From Aequorivita vitellina (GTDB lineage: Bacteria; Bacteroidota; Bacteroidia; Flavobacteriales; Flavobacteriaceae), in NCBI RefSeq assembly GCF_022008365.1, contig NZ_JAIRBA010000010.1, positions 42,673 through 106,672 of the forward strand: DNA of 64,000 bases. The letters run 5' to 3'. Under the pieces are notes generated by a model. That model did not search any database. It worked only from the letters and a program-made list of their open reading frames with translations, and was not told the origin of the DNA. Numbering within the stretch: the stretch's first letter is position 1; the number at the start of each line of letters is the position of its first letter. The translations under genes were made by a program, and so were the position numbers. Shown here piece after piece: positions 8,445 through 17,266 of the stretch.

Positions 8445-10403
8445 TTATTTCCACTTCATCTTCTGCAACCTAACTGCATTCAATATTGCTAACAAAGCCA
8501 CACCAACATCCGCAAACACAGCCTCCCACATTGTCGCCAGGCCTCCTGCTCCCAAAACAAGTACCACAGCTTTTACTCCAAAAGCAAGCGCAATATTTTG
8601 ATATACAATACGTCTGGTTGAACGACCAATTTTAATTGCTTTTGCAATTTTGCTCGGTTGGTCTGTTTGGATGATAACGTCTGCCGTTTCTATCGCTACA
8701 TCACTTCCCAAGCCGCCCATTGCGATACCAACATCGCTTACTGCCAATACTGGGGCATCGTTGATGCCATCGCCAATGAAAGCTACTCTTCCGTCATTTT
8801 CGGACATTAGTTTTTCGACTTCCTTCAATTTATCTTCTGGAAGCAATCCACCTTTTGCCCAATCTACACCCATTTCTTTGGCAACTTGTTGAGTAATGGA
8901 ATCCTTATCGCCCGAAAGCATTATGATTTTTGAAATACCCGATTCCCGAATTTGATTAATGGCTTCGTGGGCATCATCCTTTAACTCGTCTGCAATGATT
9001 ACATAGCCTGCAAATTTGCCTTCAATGGAAACCATCACGATAGATTCTACAATGTTGTCGGTTTCAGATGGAACTTCGATATTGTTTGAAATCATCAATG
9101 GTTTATTCCCAACCAATACGGTTTTGCCGTTTACTGTTCCCTTTAAGCCTTTTCCTGCTACTTCACTTACTTCGGAAGCTTGAAAATCTTCGCCATCGGC
9201 TTTATAATCCATAATTGCCTTGGCAATGGGATGGGTAGATTGTTCTTCCATCGCCATTAGGTATTTCATAAATTCAGGTTCTTTCCAGCCAATGGCTTTT
9301 ATTTCTTTGATTTTAAAAACACCTTTGGTTACAGTTCCTGTTTTGTCCATAACAACGGTATTAACCTTCGTCATTTCATCCAAATAAGATGCGCCTTTGA
9401 ACAAAATCCCGTTTTTTGAAGCTGCTCCCAATCCACCAAAATAGCCCAACGGAATAGAGATAACCAAAGCACACGGACAGGAAATAACCAAGAAAATCAA
9501 TGCTCTATACAACCAATCGCTAAAAACATAATCGTCCACAAAAAAGTAAGGTAGAAATGTCAAGGCAATTGCCAAGAATACCACGATAGGCGTATAGATT
9601 TTTGCAAACTTTCTAATGAACAATTCGGTCTTTGATTTCCGTGCGGTGGCGTTTTGCACCATATCCAAAATTCTTGCAATAGAACTATCCTTAAATTCTT
9701 TAGTAGTTTTTATTTCAATTACACCGTCCAAGTTTATGCTTCCAGCAAATACTTTTTCGCCTTTTGCAATGGTATCAGGTTTGCTTTCGCCCGTTAATGC
9801 TGCGGTATTGAACGAGCCTTTTTCGGACAATAAAATACCATCTAAAGGAATTTTTTCGCCCACACGTACTTGCACTTTTTCGCCAATAGCAACGGTTTCG
9901 GGATTTACAGAAACATAATTGTTGTCCCGATAAACCAAAGCTTCATTGGGTCTTACATCCAGTAATGCCTTGATGCTTCCTTTGGCTCTTTTAACCGCGG
10001 CACTTTGGAATAATTCGCCTACCGCATAAAACAACATTACTGCCACACCTTCCGGATATTCGCCAATGGCGAATGCACCTATGGTTGCGATGGACATCAA
10101 TAGAAATTCGGTAAAGAAATCGCCATTTTTGATGCTGTTCCAACCTTCCTTTATCACAGGAAAACCTACAGGAAGGTATGCGACTGCATACCAGACGATA
10201 CGTATCCAATCTTTAAAAAATGCTACGTCAAAATAATCCATCGCAATGCCAATAATCAGCATTACAAAGCTGAAAATTGCTGGTACATAAACTTTAAATT
10301 TCCCTATGCTTTCTGCGCTGCTTTGGTTGTGGGCATCATTGCGCTTGTGAGTATCTGAAGAAGTTTTATTCAAATCTCTTAAATTGACTTTCTTTTTTTT
10401 CAT
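8445..10403 (-). CDS. zntA: Zn/Cd-exporting P1B-2 ATPase (ZntA/CadA type)
   Basis: A 652-residue soft-metal ATPase. TM6 carries SCPCALVISIPLG and TM8 has FADVGVALLAILNAVRL, with the Asp that marks Zn2+/Cd2+/Pb2+ pumps. DKTGT, STHPIAKA and GDGINDAP are present. It lacks an N-terminal HMA domain and instead has a short basic, His-containing tail (KKKKVNLRDLN, then HKRNDAHNQ). It would export Zn2+ or Cd2+ from the cytoplasm. A secreted protein gene lies 32 nt (or more) upstream and a small membrane protein follows after 9 nt, suggesting one transcript. Confidence 0.93.
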   Translation of the reverse strand: MKKKKVNLRDLNKTSSDTHKRNDAHNQSSAESIGKFKVYVPAIFSFVMLIIGIAMDYFDVAFFKDWIRIVWYAVAYLPVGFPVIKEGWNSIKNGDFFTEFLLMSIATIGAFAIGEYPEGVAVMLFYAVGELFQSAAVKRAKGSIKALLDVRPNEALVYRDNNYVSVNPETVAIGEKVQVRVGEKIPLDGILLSEKGSFNTAALTGESKPDTIAKGEKVFAGSINLDGVIEIKTTKEFKDSSIARILDMVQNATARKSKTELFIRKFAKIYTPIVVFLAIALTFLPYFFVDDYVFSDWLYRALIFLVISCPCALVISIPLGYFGGLGAASKNGILFKGASYLDEMTKVNTVVMDKTGTVTKGVFKIKEIKAIGWKEPEFMKYLMAMEEQSTHPIAKAIMDYKADGEDFQASEVSEVAGKGLKGTVNGKTVLVGNKPLMISNNIEVPSETDNIVESIVMVSIEGKFAGYVIIADELKDDAHEAINQIRESGISKIIMLSGDKDSITQQVAKEMGVDWAKGGLLPEDKLKEVEKLMSENDGRVAFIGDGINDAPVLAVSDVGIAMGGLGSDVAIETADVIIQTDQPSKIAKAIKIGRSTRRIVYQNIALAFGVKAVVLVLGAGGLATMWEAVFADVGVALLAILNAVRLQKMKWK

Positions 10404-10435
10404 TAGTTTGATAATAATTTTATTTTAATTCACAG

Positions 10436-10987
10436 TTATTCCAATCTCAACACCAATTGCGCAAACTGCACTTCTATGGTATCATCGATACCCTCTATTA
10501 AGAAATCCAAACCAGTATTTGAAACCAATAATTGTCCGGTTGCACTTATCAAGCAGGACATACTTACTCCTTGTTCTATATGGGTAATGGTTGCTTTAAA
10601 TTGTGATTTAAAGGATTTTCCTTGATAAGTAACATCTATCAGCCAATTAAAGTTGATAGGGTCGTGCCGTTTTGATAAAAAATCCTGTGATGGAATAGTG
10701 CCCGTGAACCGAAGCATCAAAGGGGCTTCCTGCTGTTGTAAAATGGTATTGATTTCAGGAATATCTGTTGATAAAGTCTTAAGGTCGAGTACACCATTAA
10801 CCACTTTGGAATCATAATCAAGATATAAGGCCAATTTATGGCTTTCTGCCTTGACGGGTTTAGAGTTAACCAAAGTCATCATCATAATATGACCTTCTTC
10901 AGTTGTATAAATTTTTTGGGCGTTTACTTTATAATAACTAACCAACAAGATTATTAAAATACAATGTTTAACATTCATAATATCCAT
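10436..10987 (-). CDS. Secreted YceI-like protein
   Basis: From the ATG at 10987 this encodes 183 residues with a signal peptide (NVKHCILIILLVSYYKVNAQ). The mature part is all-beta in character (LALYLDYDSKVVNGVLDLKT, then LMLRFTGTIPSQDFL) and resembles, weakly, the YceI lipid-binding barrel. A longer frame opens at 11047, but that would place the terminator-like hairpin at 11004-11078 inside the coding region, so I prefer the later start. It lies directly upstream of zntA. Function unknown; export to the periplasm is the firm part. Confidence 0.6.
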   Translation of the reverse strand: MDIMNVKHCILIILLVSYYKVNAQKIYTTEEGHIMMMTLVNSKPVKAESHKLALYLDYDSKVVNGVLDLKTLSTDIPEINTILQQQEAPLMLRFTGTIPSQDFLSKRHDPINFNWLIDVTYQGKSFKSQFKATITHIEQGVSMSCLISATGQLLVSNTGLDFLIEGIDDTIEVQFAQLVLRLE

Positions 10988-11003
10988 CTTTAATTGTATA
11001 ATT

Positions 11004-11078
11004 AAAAAAAAGCAGCTTCTACTTTTGCTTTTAATGCTATTAATCATTTTGCTTTAAGAAGCATCATAAAAGCTGCCT
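11004..11078 (-). terminator. Possible intrinsic terminator or attenuator
   Basis: On the minus strand, GCAGCTT (near 11077) and AAGCTGC (11018-11012) form a 7-bp stem with a long loop that has its own AAAGC/GCTTT-type pairs. The stem is followed immediately by eight Ts (11011-11004). It lies after the 88-residue membrane protein gene and before the secreted protein gene upstream of zntA, so it may end the operon running from czcA or attenuate zntA transcription. The loop is long, which weakens the call. Confidence 0.4.
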
Positions 11079-11148
11079 GCTATTAATTAAGTTTTCACTT
11101 AATTTATTTTAAATAAAAAATTTCACTCTTTCACATAACCACTTACCG

Positions 11149-11415
11149 CTATTTATTATCTATATCCTTTTCTCTTTTACCGAAATAATACATCAGAGCA
11201 ACACTTGCACCTAATAGTCCAAACAGAATATTCTCGAAAATTTGATTCCCATTGATATTCACAATTTCAATGAAATTATTTATTAAATATTGCCACCAAT
11301 TAATTTCATAATTCTGACTGCTAATCGTGAAAATTGTTATCCCCAAAGGTTGAAGGATAAAAACACCTATGGCAAACCCAATTAGTATGGTAATAAGAAT
11401 ATTCTTTTTATTCAT
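11149..11415 (-). CDS. Small two-helix membrane protein, unknown
   Basis: An 88-residue protein with an N-terminal membrane helix (ILITILIGFAIGVFILQPLG) and a second helix near the end (ILFGLLGASVALMYYFG), then a charged tail. I do not recognise the family. It is the last gene of the run from the P1B-4 ATPase/Fur block, following a SpoIIAA-like gene by 24 nt, and sits just before the terminator-like hairpin. Confidence 0.65.
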   Translation of the reverse strand: MNKKNILITILIGFAIGVFILQPLGITIFTISSQNYEINWWQYLINNFIEIVNINGNQIFENILFGLLGASVALMYYFGKREKDIDNK

Positions 11416-11439
11416 CGTCTGTCTTTTACGGAAGTAAGC

Positions 11440-11799
11440 TTACTGGCTCTCAATCCAACTTTTGGCATCTTCCTTTTGGTCTATATTGAAATACTTAATT
11501 TCGGCGTTGGTAAAAGGCTTCATAAATTGGGTTATCCATTCTTGCCATTTTTTATCTCCTACCATTGCTATTTTTTCATAGTCTCTGGCGTGGGCCGTAT
11601 CCATTTTGAGGTCTTCCCATAAACTAGGCAAGTCCCAACCCGTAAAATTGTCCATCTCAAAATACCAACGAACCTTCATCCCCTTGTCCAGTATAGCGTG
11701 GATAAGTGGATGGATTTTTTCGATGTCTTCTTTTCTCAATTTGCCCGAAGCTTTTGTTGCAACAATATTTTTTTCCTTTAACTCAATTATCTGTAACAT
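11440..11799 (-). CDS. SpoIIAA-like (STAS-fold) protein
   Basis: A 119-residue cytosolic protein of the SpoIIAA-like family (PF11964). It has the alternating beta/alpha pattern, the central WYFEMDNFTGWDLPSLWED and MVGDKKWQEWITQF. These proteins have the STAS fold and are thought to bind lipids or act in stress responses; their reaction, if any, is not known. A paralogue at 16431-16784 shares the F.GW and W.GD/GSVKWQE-type blocks. Both copies lie beside Fur-family and transporter genes. Confidence 0.85.
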   Translation of the reverse strand: MLQIIELKEKNIVATKASGKLRKEDIEKIHPLIHAILDKGMKVRWYFEMDNFTGWDLPSLWEDLKMDTAHARDYEKIAMVGDKKWQEWITQFMKPFTNAEIKYFNIDQKEDAKSWIESQ

Positions 11800-11822
11800 T
11801 TTATATAGTTTTTAATTAATTA

Positions 11823-11999
11823 TTATCCTTCTAAATCGTAAAACCATTCTTCAGCCATTACAATTGCTTTTTTGATGGCCTTTTCTTTTGAAAAGTCTTC
11901 CTTTTCGATTAATTCTTTCGCAATTTCAATTGCCTTTTTTCTTACCGATGGATTAAGGGTGTCAAGCTCTGCTCTAAATTCTTCAAATGTCCAGTCCAT
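11823..11999 (-). CDS. Small acidic helical protein, unknown
   Basis: A 58-codon frame from ATG at 11999 to TAA at 11823. It begins MDWTFEEFRAELDTLNPSVR and continues with highly charged helix-forming sequence ending in MAEEWFYDLEG. No signal peptide, Cys or His. It lies 10 nt downstream of the APC permease stop and 23 nt upstream of the SpoIIAA-like gene, so it fits the operon well. I do not recognise the family. Confidence 0.6.
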   Translation of the reverse strand: MDWTFEEFRAELDTLNPSVRKKAIEIAKELIEKEDFSKEKAIKKAIVMAEEWFYDLEG

Positions 12000-12009
12000 A
12001 AAAAATATA

Positions 12010-13326
12010 TTAGTGGTTAAACAATTCCTTTTCCTTTTCGGGGTCTATATCTTTTTTTTCTCTTTTATCCAAAAAATAATCCAGCAAGATACCTACTACA
12101 ATCGCTCCCACAAACGCGGCATAAACTTTCCAATCAAATTGTATGACCAAAGAGAGGCTTATGATTATCGCCAAAATTGGCAGTATCGGAACTTTCCCAA
12201 CAGATAAAGGAACTTTAAAGGGCCTGTCTTTATCTGGTGCTCTGAAACGCAATACGATAAGGGCAATGTTCACGGCGACAAAGACGAGCAACGCACCCAA
12301 TGACGACATTCCCGCTACGATTTTAATATCGCCCAATAGCATAAAACCCGCAACTGCCGCCATAACCACAATGGTAGTAACCCACGGCACTTTATGTGCA
12401 TTGGTTTTGGTCATAAATTTCGGAAGTTCGCCCACGCTTGCCATTCCAAACAGCAGCCTGCTGATAGAGATAATACCGCTAAAGGCCGCATTGGCAGTAG
12501 CAAAAAGTGCTGCGACCGCCAATGTCACGGGCAACCAACTGTTGAGATTTGATGCCGCAAGTGAAAGTGGCGAATCTACTTTTGCCAGTTCTGACGGGTC
12601 GGCAATGTTAAGTACCGTAAAAGCTATGAGCAGATAGATAACGGTTGTAAAAACCATTGTCAGTAGAAAGGCACGAGGAATGGTCTTGCCAGGGTTTTTT
12701 ACTTCAGAACCCAATGCAGCCATATGCTCAAAACCTGTATAGACAAAAAACAAGGTTGCGGTAGCCGCCAAAGTACCGGAAAAGGATTCAACTTTAAAAA
12801 ATTCAGCCTTTGGCGGGCCAGTTTCTGCAAGCCCGACCACAATAAGAATGAACAATCCCAAAAGTTGTATGCTAACCATTATAATATTGGCAGTAGATGA
12901 TTTCTTGATTCCCGTAATGCTTATCAATGAAAGAATTATCAATACGCCATAACTTATCAATAGGGAAGGCACACTAAAAAAAGTGTTGAAATAACCTGAA
13001 AAGGCCAGCAATACAGCGGCTATCGTGGCAGAACTGTGAAAGGCAATTGTCCAGCCAGTGAGAAAGGAAGGAATGTCAATTTTCGGAAACGCTTTGCGTA
13101 CAAAAATGAATTCGGCACCTGCATTGGGATAGGTAGAGGATAACTCTGCATAAGACAATGCCGAAACGCTGGCAGCAATTGCAGCGAAAACAAAACTCAA
13201 CCAAAGGTCGGTACCTGCTTGTCCAGCTGCTGCGCCTATGACAGTATATATTCCTGCACCCACGATAGTGCCTACTCCATAAAAGGTAAGGCGAATTGTT
13301 CCCAATGATTTTTTTAATTCTGCCAT
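12010..13326 (-). CDS. APC-superfamily amino acid permease
   Basis: A 438-residue permease with about 12 membrane helices. The first helix shows the APC signature GVGTIVGAGIYTVIG, the unwound substrate-binding segment. SYAELSSTYPNAGAEF in TM3 and FEHMAALGSEVKNPGKTIPR after TM6 are also typical. It would import an amino acid or related organic cation by proton coupling; the substrate is not predictable. It lies between a Fur-family gene and small soluble protein genes in the metal operon. The spacer before it contains a long hairpin (13348-13408). Confidence 0.9.
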   Translation of the reverse strand: MAELKKSLGTIRLTFYGVGTIVGAGIYTVIGAAAGQAGTDLWLSFVFAAIAASVSALSYAELSSTYPNAGAEFIFVRKAFPKIDIPSFLTGWTIAFHSSATIAAVLLAFSGYFNTFFSVPSLLISYGVLIILSLISITGIKKSSTANIIMVSIQLLGLFILIVVGLAETGPPKAEFFKVESFSGTLAATATLFFVYTGFEHMAALGSEVKNPGKTIPRAFLLTMVFTTVIYLLIAFTVLNIADPSELAKVDSPLSLAASNLNSWLPVTLAVAALFATANAAFSGIISISRLLFGMASVGELPKFMTKTNAHKVPWVTTIVVMAAVAGFMLLGDIKIVAGMSSLGALLVFVAVNIALIVLRFRAPDKDRPFKVPLSVGKVPILPILAIIISLSLVIQFDWKVYAAFVGAIVVGILLDYFLDKREKKDIDPEKEKELFNH

Positions 13327-13347
13327 AATATTTTTTAAGTTAGAGAA

Positions 13348-13408
13348 GGTGGAAGAAACCTGAACCTGACCATTGGACCCAAGGGTTCAGAATTCTGAAA
13401 CTTCCATC
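13348..13408. promoter_or_regulatory. Long imperfect hairpin between fur and the permease gene
   Basis: GGTGGAAG (13348-13355) pairs with CTTCCATC (13401-13408) with one mismatch. Inside, CTGAACC (13360-13366) pairs perfectly with GGTTCAG (13384-13390). A 14-nt palindrome, TTCAGAATTCTGAA (13386-13399), overlaps the right arm and offers an alternative fold. The outer arm touches the fur stop codon and the structure ends 22 nt before the permease ATG, so it may control the ratio of the two products. Confidence 0.4.
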
Positions 13409-13845
13409 TAATATTTTTGCCTGCATTTTTCACATATTCCCTTTAATATCAGGTTCACATTTCTCACTTCATAATCGTCTGGCAAGCTTTCTTTCGATAT
13501 CTTATTCGGTAAACAGATTGTTCTTCTGCAATCGGTACAATGAAAATGCAGATGTAAATCTATACCGTATTTATCTTTGGCGTTTTCATCAGAAATAGCA
13601 TATTTTGCCACTCCGACCCCATCATTAATCTGATGAATCAGCCCTTTATCCTCGAAAATCTTGAGATTTCGATAAAATGTCGTTCTGTTTGCTGTTTTAT
13701 TGGTTTCGCTCTTTTGAACAAAAGCCTTTTTCAAATCGGAAAAGGACACGGCACTTTGCTTCCTTTTCAGGAACTTGTATATCTTCAACCTCATTTGAGT
13801 AGGTCGAATACCGTGATTTAATAGTATCTTTTCCGTTTTAGTCAT
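13408..13845 (-). CDS. Fur-family metalloregulator
   Basis: A 145-residue Fur-family repressor. The N-terminal winged helix (GIRPTQMRLKIYKFLKRK, then TTFYRNLKIFEDKGLIHQI) is followed by the dimer domain with DLHLHFHCTDCRRTICL and a second CxxC, ICEKCRQ, which build the structural Zn site. The HLHFHC motif supplies sensory-site ligands. Zur-like Zn sensing is plausible given the zinc pumps around it. A paralogue lies at 16829. It is transcribed 50 nt after the P1B-4 ATPase gene. Confidence 0.88.
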   Translation of the reverse strand: MTKTEKILLNHGIRPTQMRLKIYKFLKRKQSAVSFSDLKKAFVQKSETNKTANRTTFYRNLKIFEDKGLIHQINDGVGVAKYAISDENAKDKYGIDLHLHFHCTDCRRTICLPNKISKESLPDDYEVRNVNLILKGICEKCRQKY

Positions 13846-13895
13846 TGCAATATTAATTCAAAAGCAAACCCTTTTTTCAAAACATATATTTGATG

Positions 13896-16424
13896 CTATT
13901 TCTTATAAGCCAAAAGCCTTAACGCATTAAAAACCACAAGTAATGTTGAGCCTTCGTGGATGACCACTGCAATACCGATATTGGCCCAACCCATAATGGT
14001 CGATGGGATAAGCAATGCCACAATACCGAGGCTTACCCAAAGGTTTTGCTTGATAATTGCCTTTGCCTTCCTGCTCAAGCCTATGGCAAAGGGCAGGGTT
14101 TCCAATTTATCGGCCATTAGGGCAATGTCTGCAGTTTCCAAGGCCACATCACTGCCCGCTGCACCCATTGCGATACCTACTGTGCTGTTTGCCATTGCAG
14201 GGGCATCGTTCACACCGTCGCCTACCATTGCGACTTTGGATTCCTGTTCTTTTAATTTTTTAATGGCATCTACCTTTTCCTCTGGCAACAGGCTTCCCCA
14301 GGCATCGGTCAACCCAATTTCTTTAGCAACGGCATCGGCAACCTTTTGATTATCCCCGGTTAGCATTATCATCCGCTTGATACCGATTTCCTTTAATTTT
14401 TTCAGTGTTTCCTTGGCCGCTTCCCGTGGGGTGTCCATCAGGGCGATGATACCTATATATTCTTTGTTCCTTCTTATGAGCATCGTAGTATTTCCACCAC
14501 CTTCAAGTTCTTTTACTTTATTCGATATATCTTCGGATGGTTTTGCTTCATCGAGGTCTTCGTACAAGTCAAGGTTTCCAATATAGATTTTATCCTTGCC
14601 CAAAGAAGCTTTGATACCTTTTCCGAGAACTGCTTCCAAATCTGACGCATCGATAATATCAGTACCTTTCAGACGCTCTTTCCCATCCCTTACGACGGCT
14701 TTGGCCAAAGGGTGGTCGCTCAAGTTTTCAACGGCAACGGCTATCTTTAACAGTTCATTTTCTTCAATATCCCCCAATGGTACTACTTCGGTAAGTTTGG
14801 GCTTGCCTTCGGTAAGCGTGCCTGTTTTATCAAAAGCCAAAGCGGTTATGACCCCTAAATCCTCAAGTGGTCGCCCACCTTTGATGAGCACGCCGCCACG
14901 TGCTGCCCTTGCCACACCGCTCAATACGGCACTTGGTGTTGAAATGGCCAGTGCACAGGGACTTGCAGCTACCAATACCGCCATTGCACGATAAAAGCTG
15001 GCACTAAACGGTTCGTCAATGACCAGAAAGGCAAAGAGTAGGATACCAACCAGTATCAGTACGGATGGCACAAAGTATTTTTCGAACTTATCGGTCAGCA
15101 GTTGCGTGGGGGACTTCTGGGTCTGTGCCTCGTTGACCAATTTGACCAGTCGGGACAGGGTAGAGTCTTTGGCTTCTTTGATTACCTTTATTTCCAGCGT
15201 GTTATTACCGTTGATAGTTCCGGCAAATACCCGATTTTCATCCTTGATATCATCGTCTGCCGAATAGTCCCTGCCTGTATCTTCCACGGGAAGTTTATCC
15301 ACGGGTACACTTTCCCCAGTAATAGGGGCCTGGTTTACACTGCTTTTTCCGTTGACCACGACGCCATCTGCGGATATTTTACTATTGGGCTTGACCACTA
15401 TAATATCGCCAATACTCAATTGCTCAATTCCAACTTCTTCGGTCTTGCCATCTTTTTTAAGCAATGCTGTTTTTGGTGCAAGGTCTGCAAGCGCAGCAAT
15501 GCTTTTTCTTGCTTTGTTCATTGCGTAATGTTCCAAGGCGTGCCCAAGGCTAAATAAAAACAACAACAGTGCACCTTCTGCCCATTCTCCCAGAATGGCG
15601 GCACCAATGGCAGCGACCAGCATTAAAAAATCAATTTCAAAACCACCCTTGGCCACAGTTTGAACCGCTTCCTTGGCCGTAAAGAAACCACCGAAAAAGT
15701 ACGCGCCAATGTACAAAGTAAGACTGACCCAATCCGGGATGGATTCCACATAAGAAAGCCCGAAACCTATCCCGAGAAGTGCCCCACAGATAATGGAAAA
15801 AATAAGCTCCGTATTTTTACCGAAAACCCCACCATGGGCGTGCTCTTCTCCTTCCTCGTGGGTCTCGCCCTCCTTGTGCTCGTGGCCCTCTGTGGAAGTT
15901 TGCTCTTTAGTATCTTCCTTCTTTGAACGTTCCTGTTTTTTTTTGGATGCTTCGGTGTAATTATTTTCGTTTGAAGAACTCCGCTGAACCTGAAGGTCTT
16001 CCTTTTCAATCTGTTTACTTATTTCATCAAAATTTGTTTGCTTTTTATCAAACTCAAGGCGCACCATTCCAGAGGCCGAAACGGAAGCCTCCAAAACCCC
16101 ATTGATTGCCAAAAGACTTTTCTCTATGGAACGTGCCTGTCTTGTATGTCTGATTCCTTTTACCTCAATGAGCAAATGCCCATATTTTTCGGTAATCTCG
16201 GCACCTGTCTGTTCTGCGAGAGATTGAATGCGGTCTATGGAAATGATATCTGGGTCATAATGAAAACAGAGCTGTGGCGTGGTATCTTCCTTTGTATCGG
16301 TAACGTGTACTTTTTCGATACCCTCTTTGGCCTGTAGTTCTTGAATAAGCCTTTTAACACAAGTGTCTTTTTCGTTTGGAACTTGCGGTAGGATAACCGG
16401 GATTTTTAGTTGTAGTTTTTTCAT
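13896..16424 (-). CDS. P1B-4 type metal ATPase (SPC/HEGST), CtpD/CoaT-like
   Basis: An 842-residue heavy-metal ATPase. Its TM6 site is SPC (VAASPCALAISTPSA), not CPC, and TM8 has HEGSTLLVVFNALRLL. This SPC plus HEG(G/S)T pair marks the P1B-4 class, which exports Co2+, Fe2+ or Zn2+. DKTGT, SDHPLAKA and GDGVNDAPAM are intact. The N-terminus (1-145) holds two HMA-like folds without CxxC, followed by a His/Glu-rich linker (residues about 176-199) that probably binds divalent metal. The usual P1B-4 proteins have little N-terminal extension, so this long one is odd. It is 6 nt downstream of a SpoIIAA-like gene. Confidence 0.9.
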   Translation of the reverse strand: MKKLQLKIPVILPQVPNEKDTCVKRLIQELQAKEGIEKVHVTDTKEDTTPQLCFHYDPDIISIDRIQSLAEQTGAEITEKYGHLLIEVKGIRHTRQARSIEKSLLAINGVLEASVSASGMVRLEFDKKQTNFDEISKQIEKEDLQVQRSSSNENNYTEASKKKQERSKKEDTKEQTSTEGHEHKEGETHEEGEEHAHGGVFGKNTELIFSIICGALLGIGFGLSYVESIPDWVSLTLYIGAYFFGGFFTAKEAVQTVAKGGFEIDFLMLVAAIGAAILGEWAEGALLLFLFSLGHALEHYAMNKARKSIAALADLAPKTALLKKDGKTEEVGIEQLSIGDIIVVKPNSKISADGVVVNGKSSVNQAPITGESVPVDKLPVEDTGRDYSADDDIKDENRVFAGTINGNNTLEIKVIKEAKDSTLSRLVKLVNEAQTQKSPTQLLTDKFEKYFVPSVLILVGILLFAFLVIDEPFSASFYRAMAVLVAASPCALAISTPSAVLSGVARAARGGVLIKGGRPLEDLGVITALAFDKTGTLTEGKPKLTEVVPLGDIEENELLKIAVAVENLSDHPLAKAVVRDGKERLKGTDIIDASDLEAVLGKGIKASLGKDKIYIGNLDLYEDLDEAKPSEDISNKVKELEGGGNTTMLIRRNKEYIGIIALMDTPREAAKETLKKLKEIGIKRMIMLTGDNQKVADAVAKEIGLTDAWGSLLPEEKVDAIKKLKEQESKVAMVGDGVNDAPAMANSTVGIAMGAAGSDVALETADIALMADKLETLPFAIGLSRKAKAIIKQNLWVSLGIVALLIPSTIMGWANIGIAVVIHEGSTLLVVFNALRLLAYKK

Positions 16425-16430
16425 TTTTCA

Positions 16431-16784
16431 CTATTTTTTTTTAATCCATTCTTTGGCATCGTCTTTTTCTTCTGGCTTATAAAATTTTATATGAGCTTCT
16501 GAAAAAGGAAGCAATACCTCGGTAAATTGCTCCTGCCATTTAACGCTACCCACTAAAGCAACACGCTTTAAATGTGTTTCATTCGGAAGATTCAATTCAA
16601 TGCCCTTCCAATAGGCACTTACCGTCCAGCCTTCAAAATTTTGCATTTCAATGTACCAGAACACTTCCTGATAGGCATTTATATGTTCTGTTAAGACCGG
16701 TATCAAGTTCTCATAATCCTTGGCATCCAGCTTGTTTTCAGCCACCATATATACCGTAGCTTCTTTTTTATAGATTGTTATCAT
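16431..16784 (-). CDS. SpoIIAA-like (STAS-fold) protein, second copy
   Basis: A 117-residue paralogue of the protein at 11440. It has VFWYIEMQNFEGWTVSAYWK and LVGSVKWQEQFTEVLLPF in the same order, and ends in DDAKEWIKK. Soluble, no signal peptide. It starts 45 nt after the Fur-family gene and ends 6 nt before the P1B-4 ATPase start, so translational linkage with that pump is likely. Biochemical role unknown for the family. Confidence 0.85.
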   Translation of the reverse strand: MITIYKKEATVYMVAENKLDAKDYENLIPVLTEHINAYQEVFWYIEMQNFEGWTVSAYWKGIELNLPNETHLKRVALVGSVKWQEQFTEVLLPFSEAHIKFYKPEEKDDAKEWIKKK

Positions 16785-16828
16785 TGCTCATTATTTATAA
16801 ATGATGATTGAATTGAAAAACCAAACGT

Positions 16829-17251
16829 TTAATCCAGATTGTCGCTGCATTTTTCGCAAATACCCTTTACCACCAAGTTAATGTCCTCGGTAATGTAGCC
16901 ATCAGGTAAGTTGATATGAGGGATTTTATGCTCTGTTAAACAGACAGTTTCATTACAATTGTTGCAATGAAAGTGTAAATGAAGGTCGTTGCCAACCTCG
17001 CACTCACAATTTTCTTCGCAAAGGGCGTATTTTATAACACCTGTCCCATCCTCAATTTGATGTACAATACCTTTTTCCTCAAACGCTTTCATAGTCCTAA
17101 ATAGGGTGCTTCTTTCACTGACCTTAAAATCCTTTTCCAAATCGCCAAGACTGATGGCCACCTCTAATTCTGCCAAACGTTTGTAGGTCATTAGGCGCAT
17201 TGCCGTAGGTCGTATTCCTTTGCTTTCCAGAAGTTGGACTATTTTTTCCAT
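16829..17251 (-). CDS. Fur-family metalloregulator, second copy
   Basis: A 140-residue Fur-family protein from the ATG at 17251; a GTG two codons earlier is also possible. It shares with the copy at 13408 the GIRPTAMRLMTYKRL start, LFRTMKAFEEKGIVHQIEDG, DLHLHFHCNNCNETVCL and a final ICEKC. An extra acidic Cys-rich patch (ALCEENCECEVGND) precedes the sensor motif and could add metal ligands. It follows the PII-like gene by 15 nt, so it is cotranscribed with the efflux genes, which suggests autoregulation by the exported metal. Confidence 0.88.
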   Translation of the reverse strand: MEKIVQLLESKGIRPTAMRLMTYKRLAELEVAISLGDLEKDFKVSERSTLFRTMKAFEEKGIVHQIEDGTGVIKYALCEENCECEVGNDLHLHFHCNNCNETVCLTEHKIPHINLPDGYITEDINLVVKGICEKCSDNLD

Positions 17252-17266
17252 TTGCACTAAAATGTT

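Noticed and set aside
10988..11047. Longer N-terminus for the secreted protein before zntA
   Set aside because: It would add a hydrophilic stretch before a good signal peptide and cover the terminator-like hairpin.
12143..12637. A 164-codon plus-strand frame
   Set aside because: Antisense to the APC permease; low complexity, no motif, shadow of the real gene.
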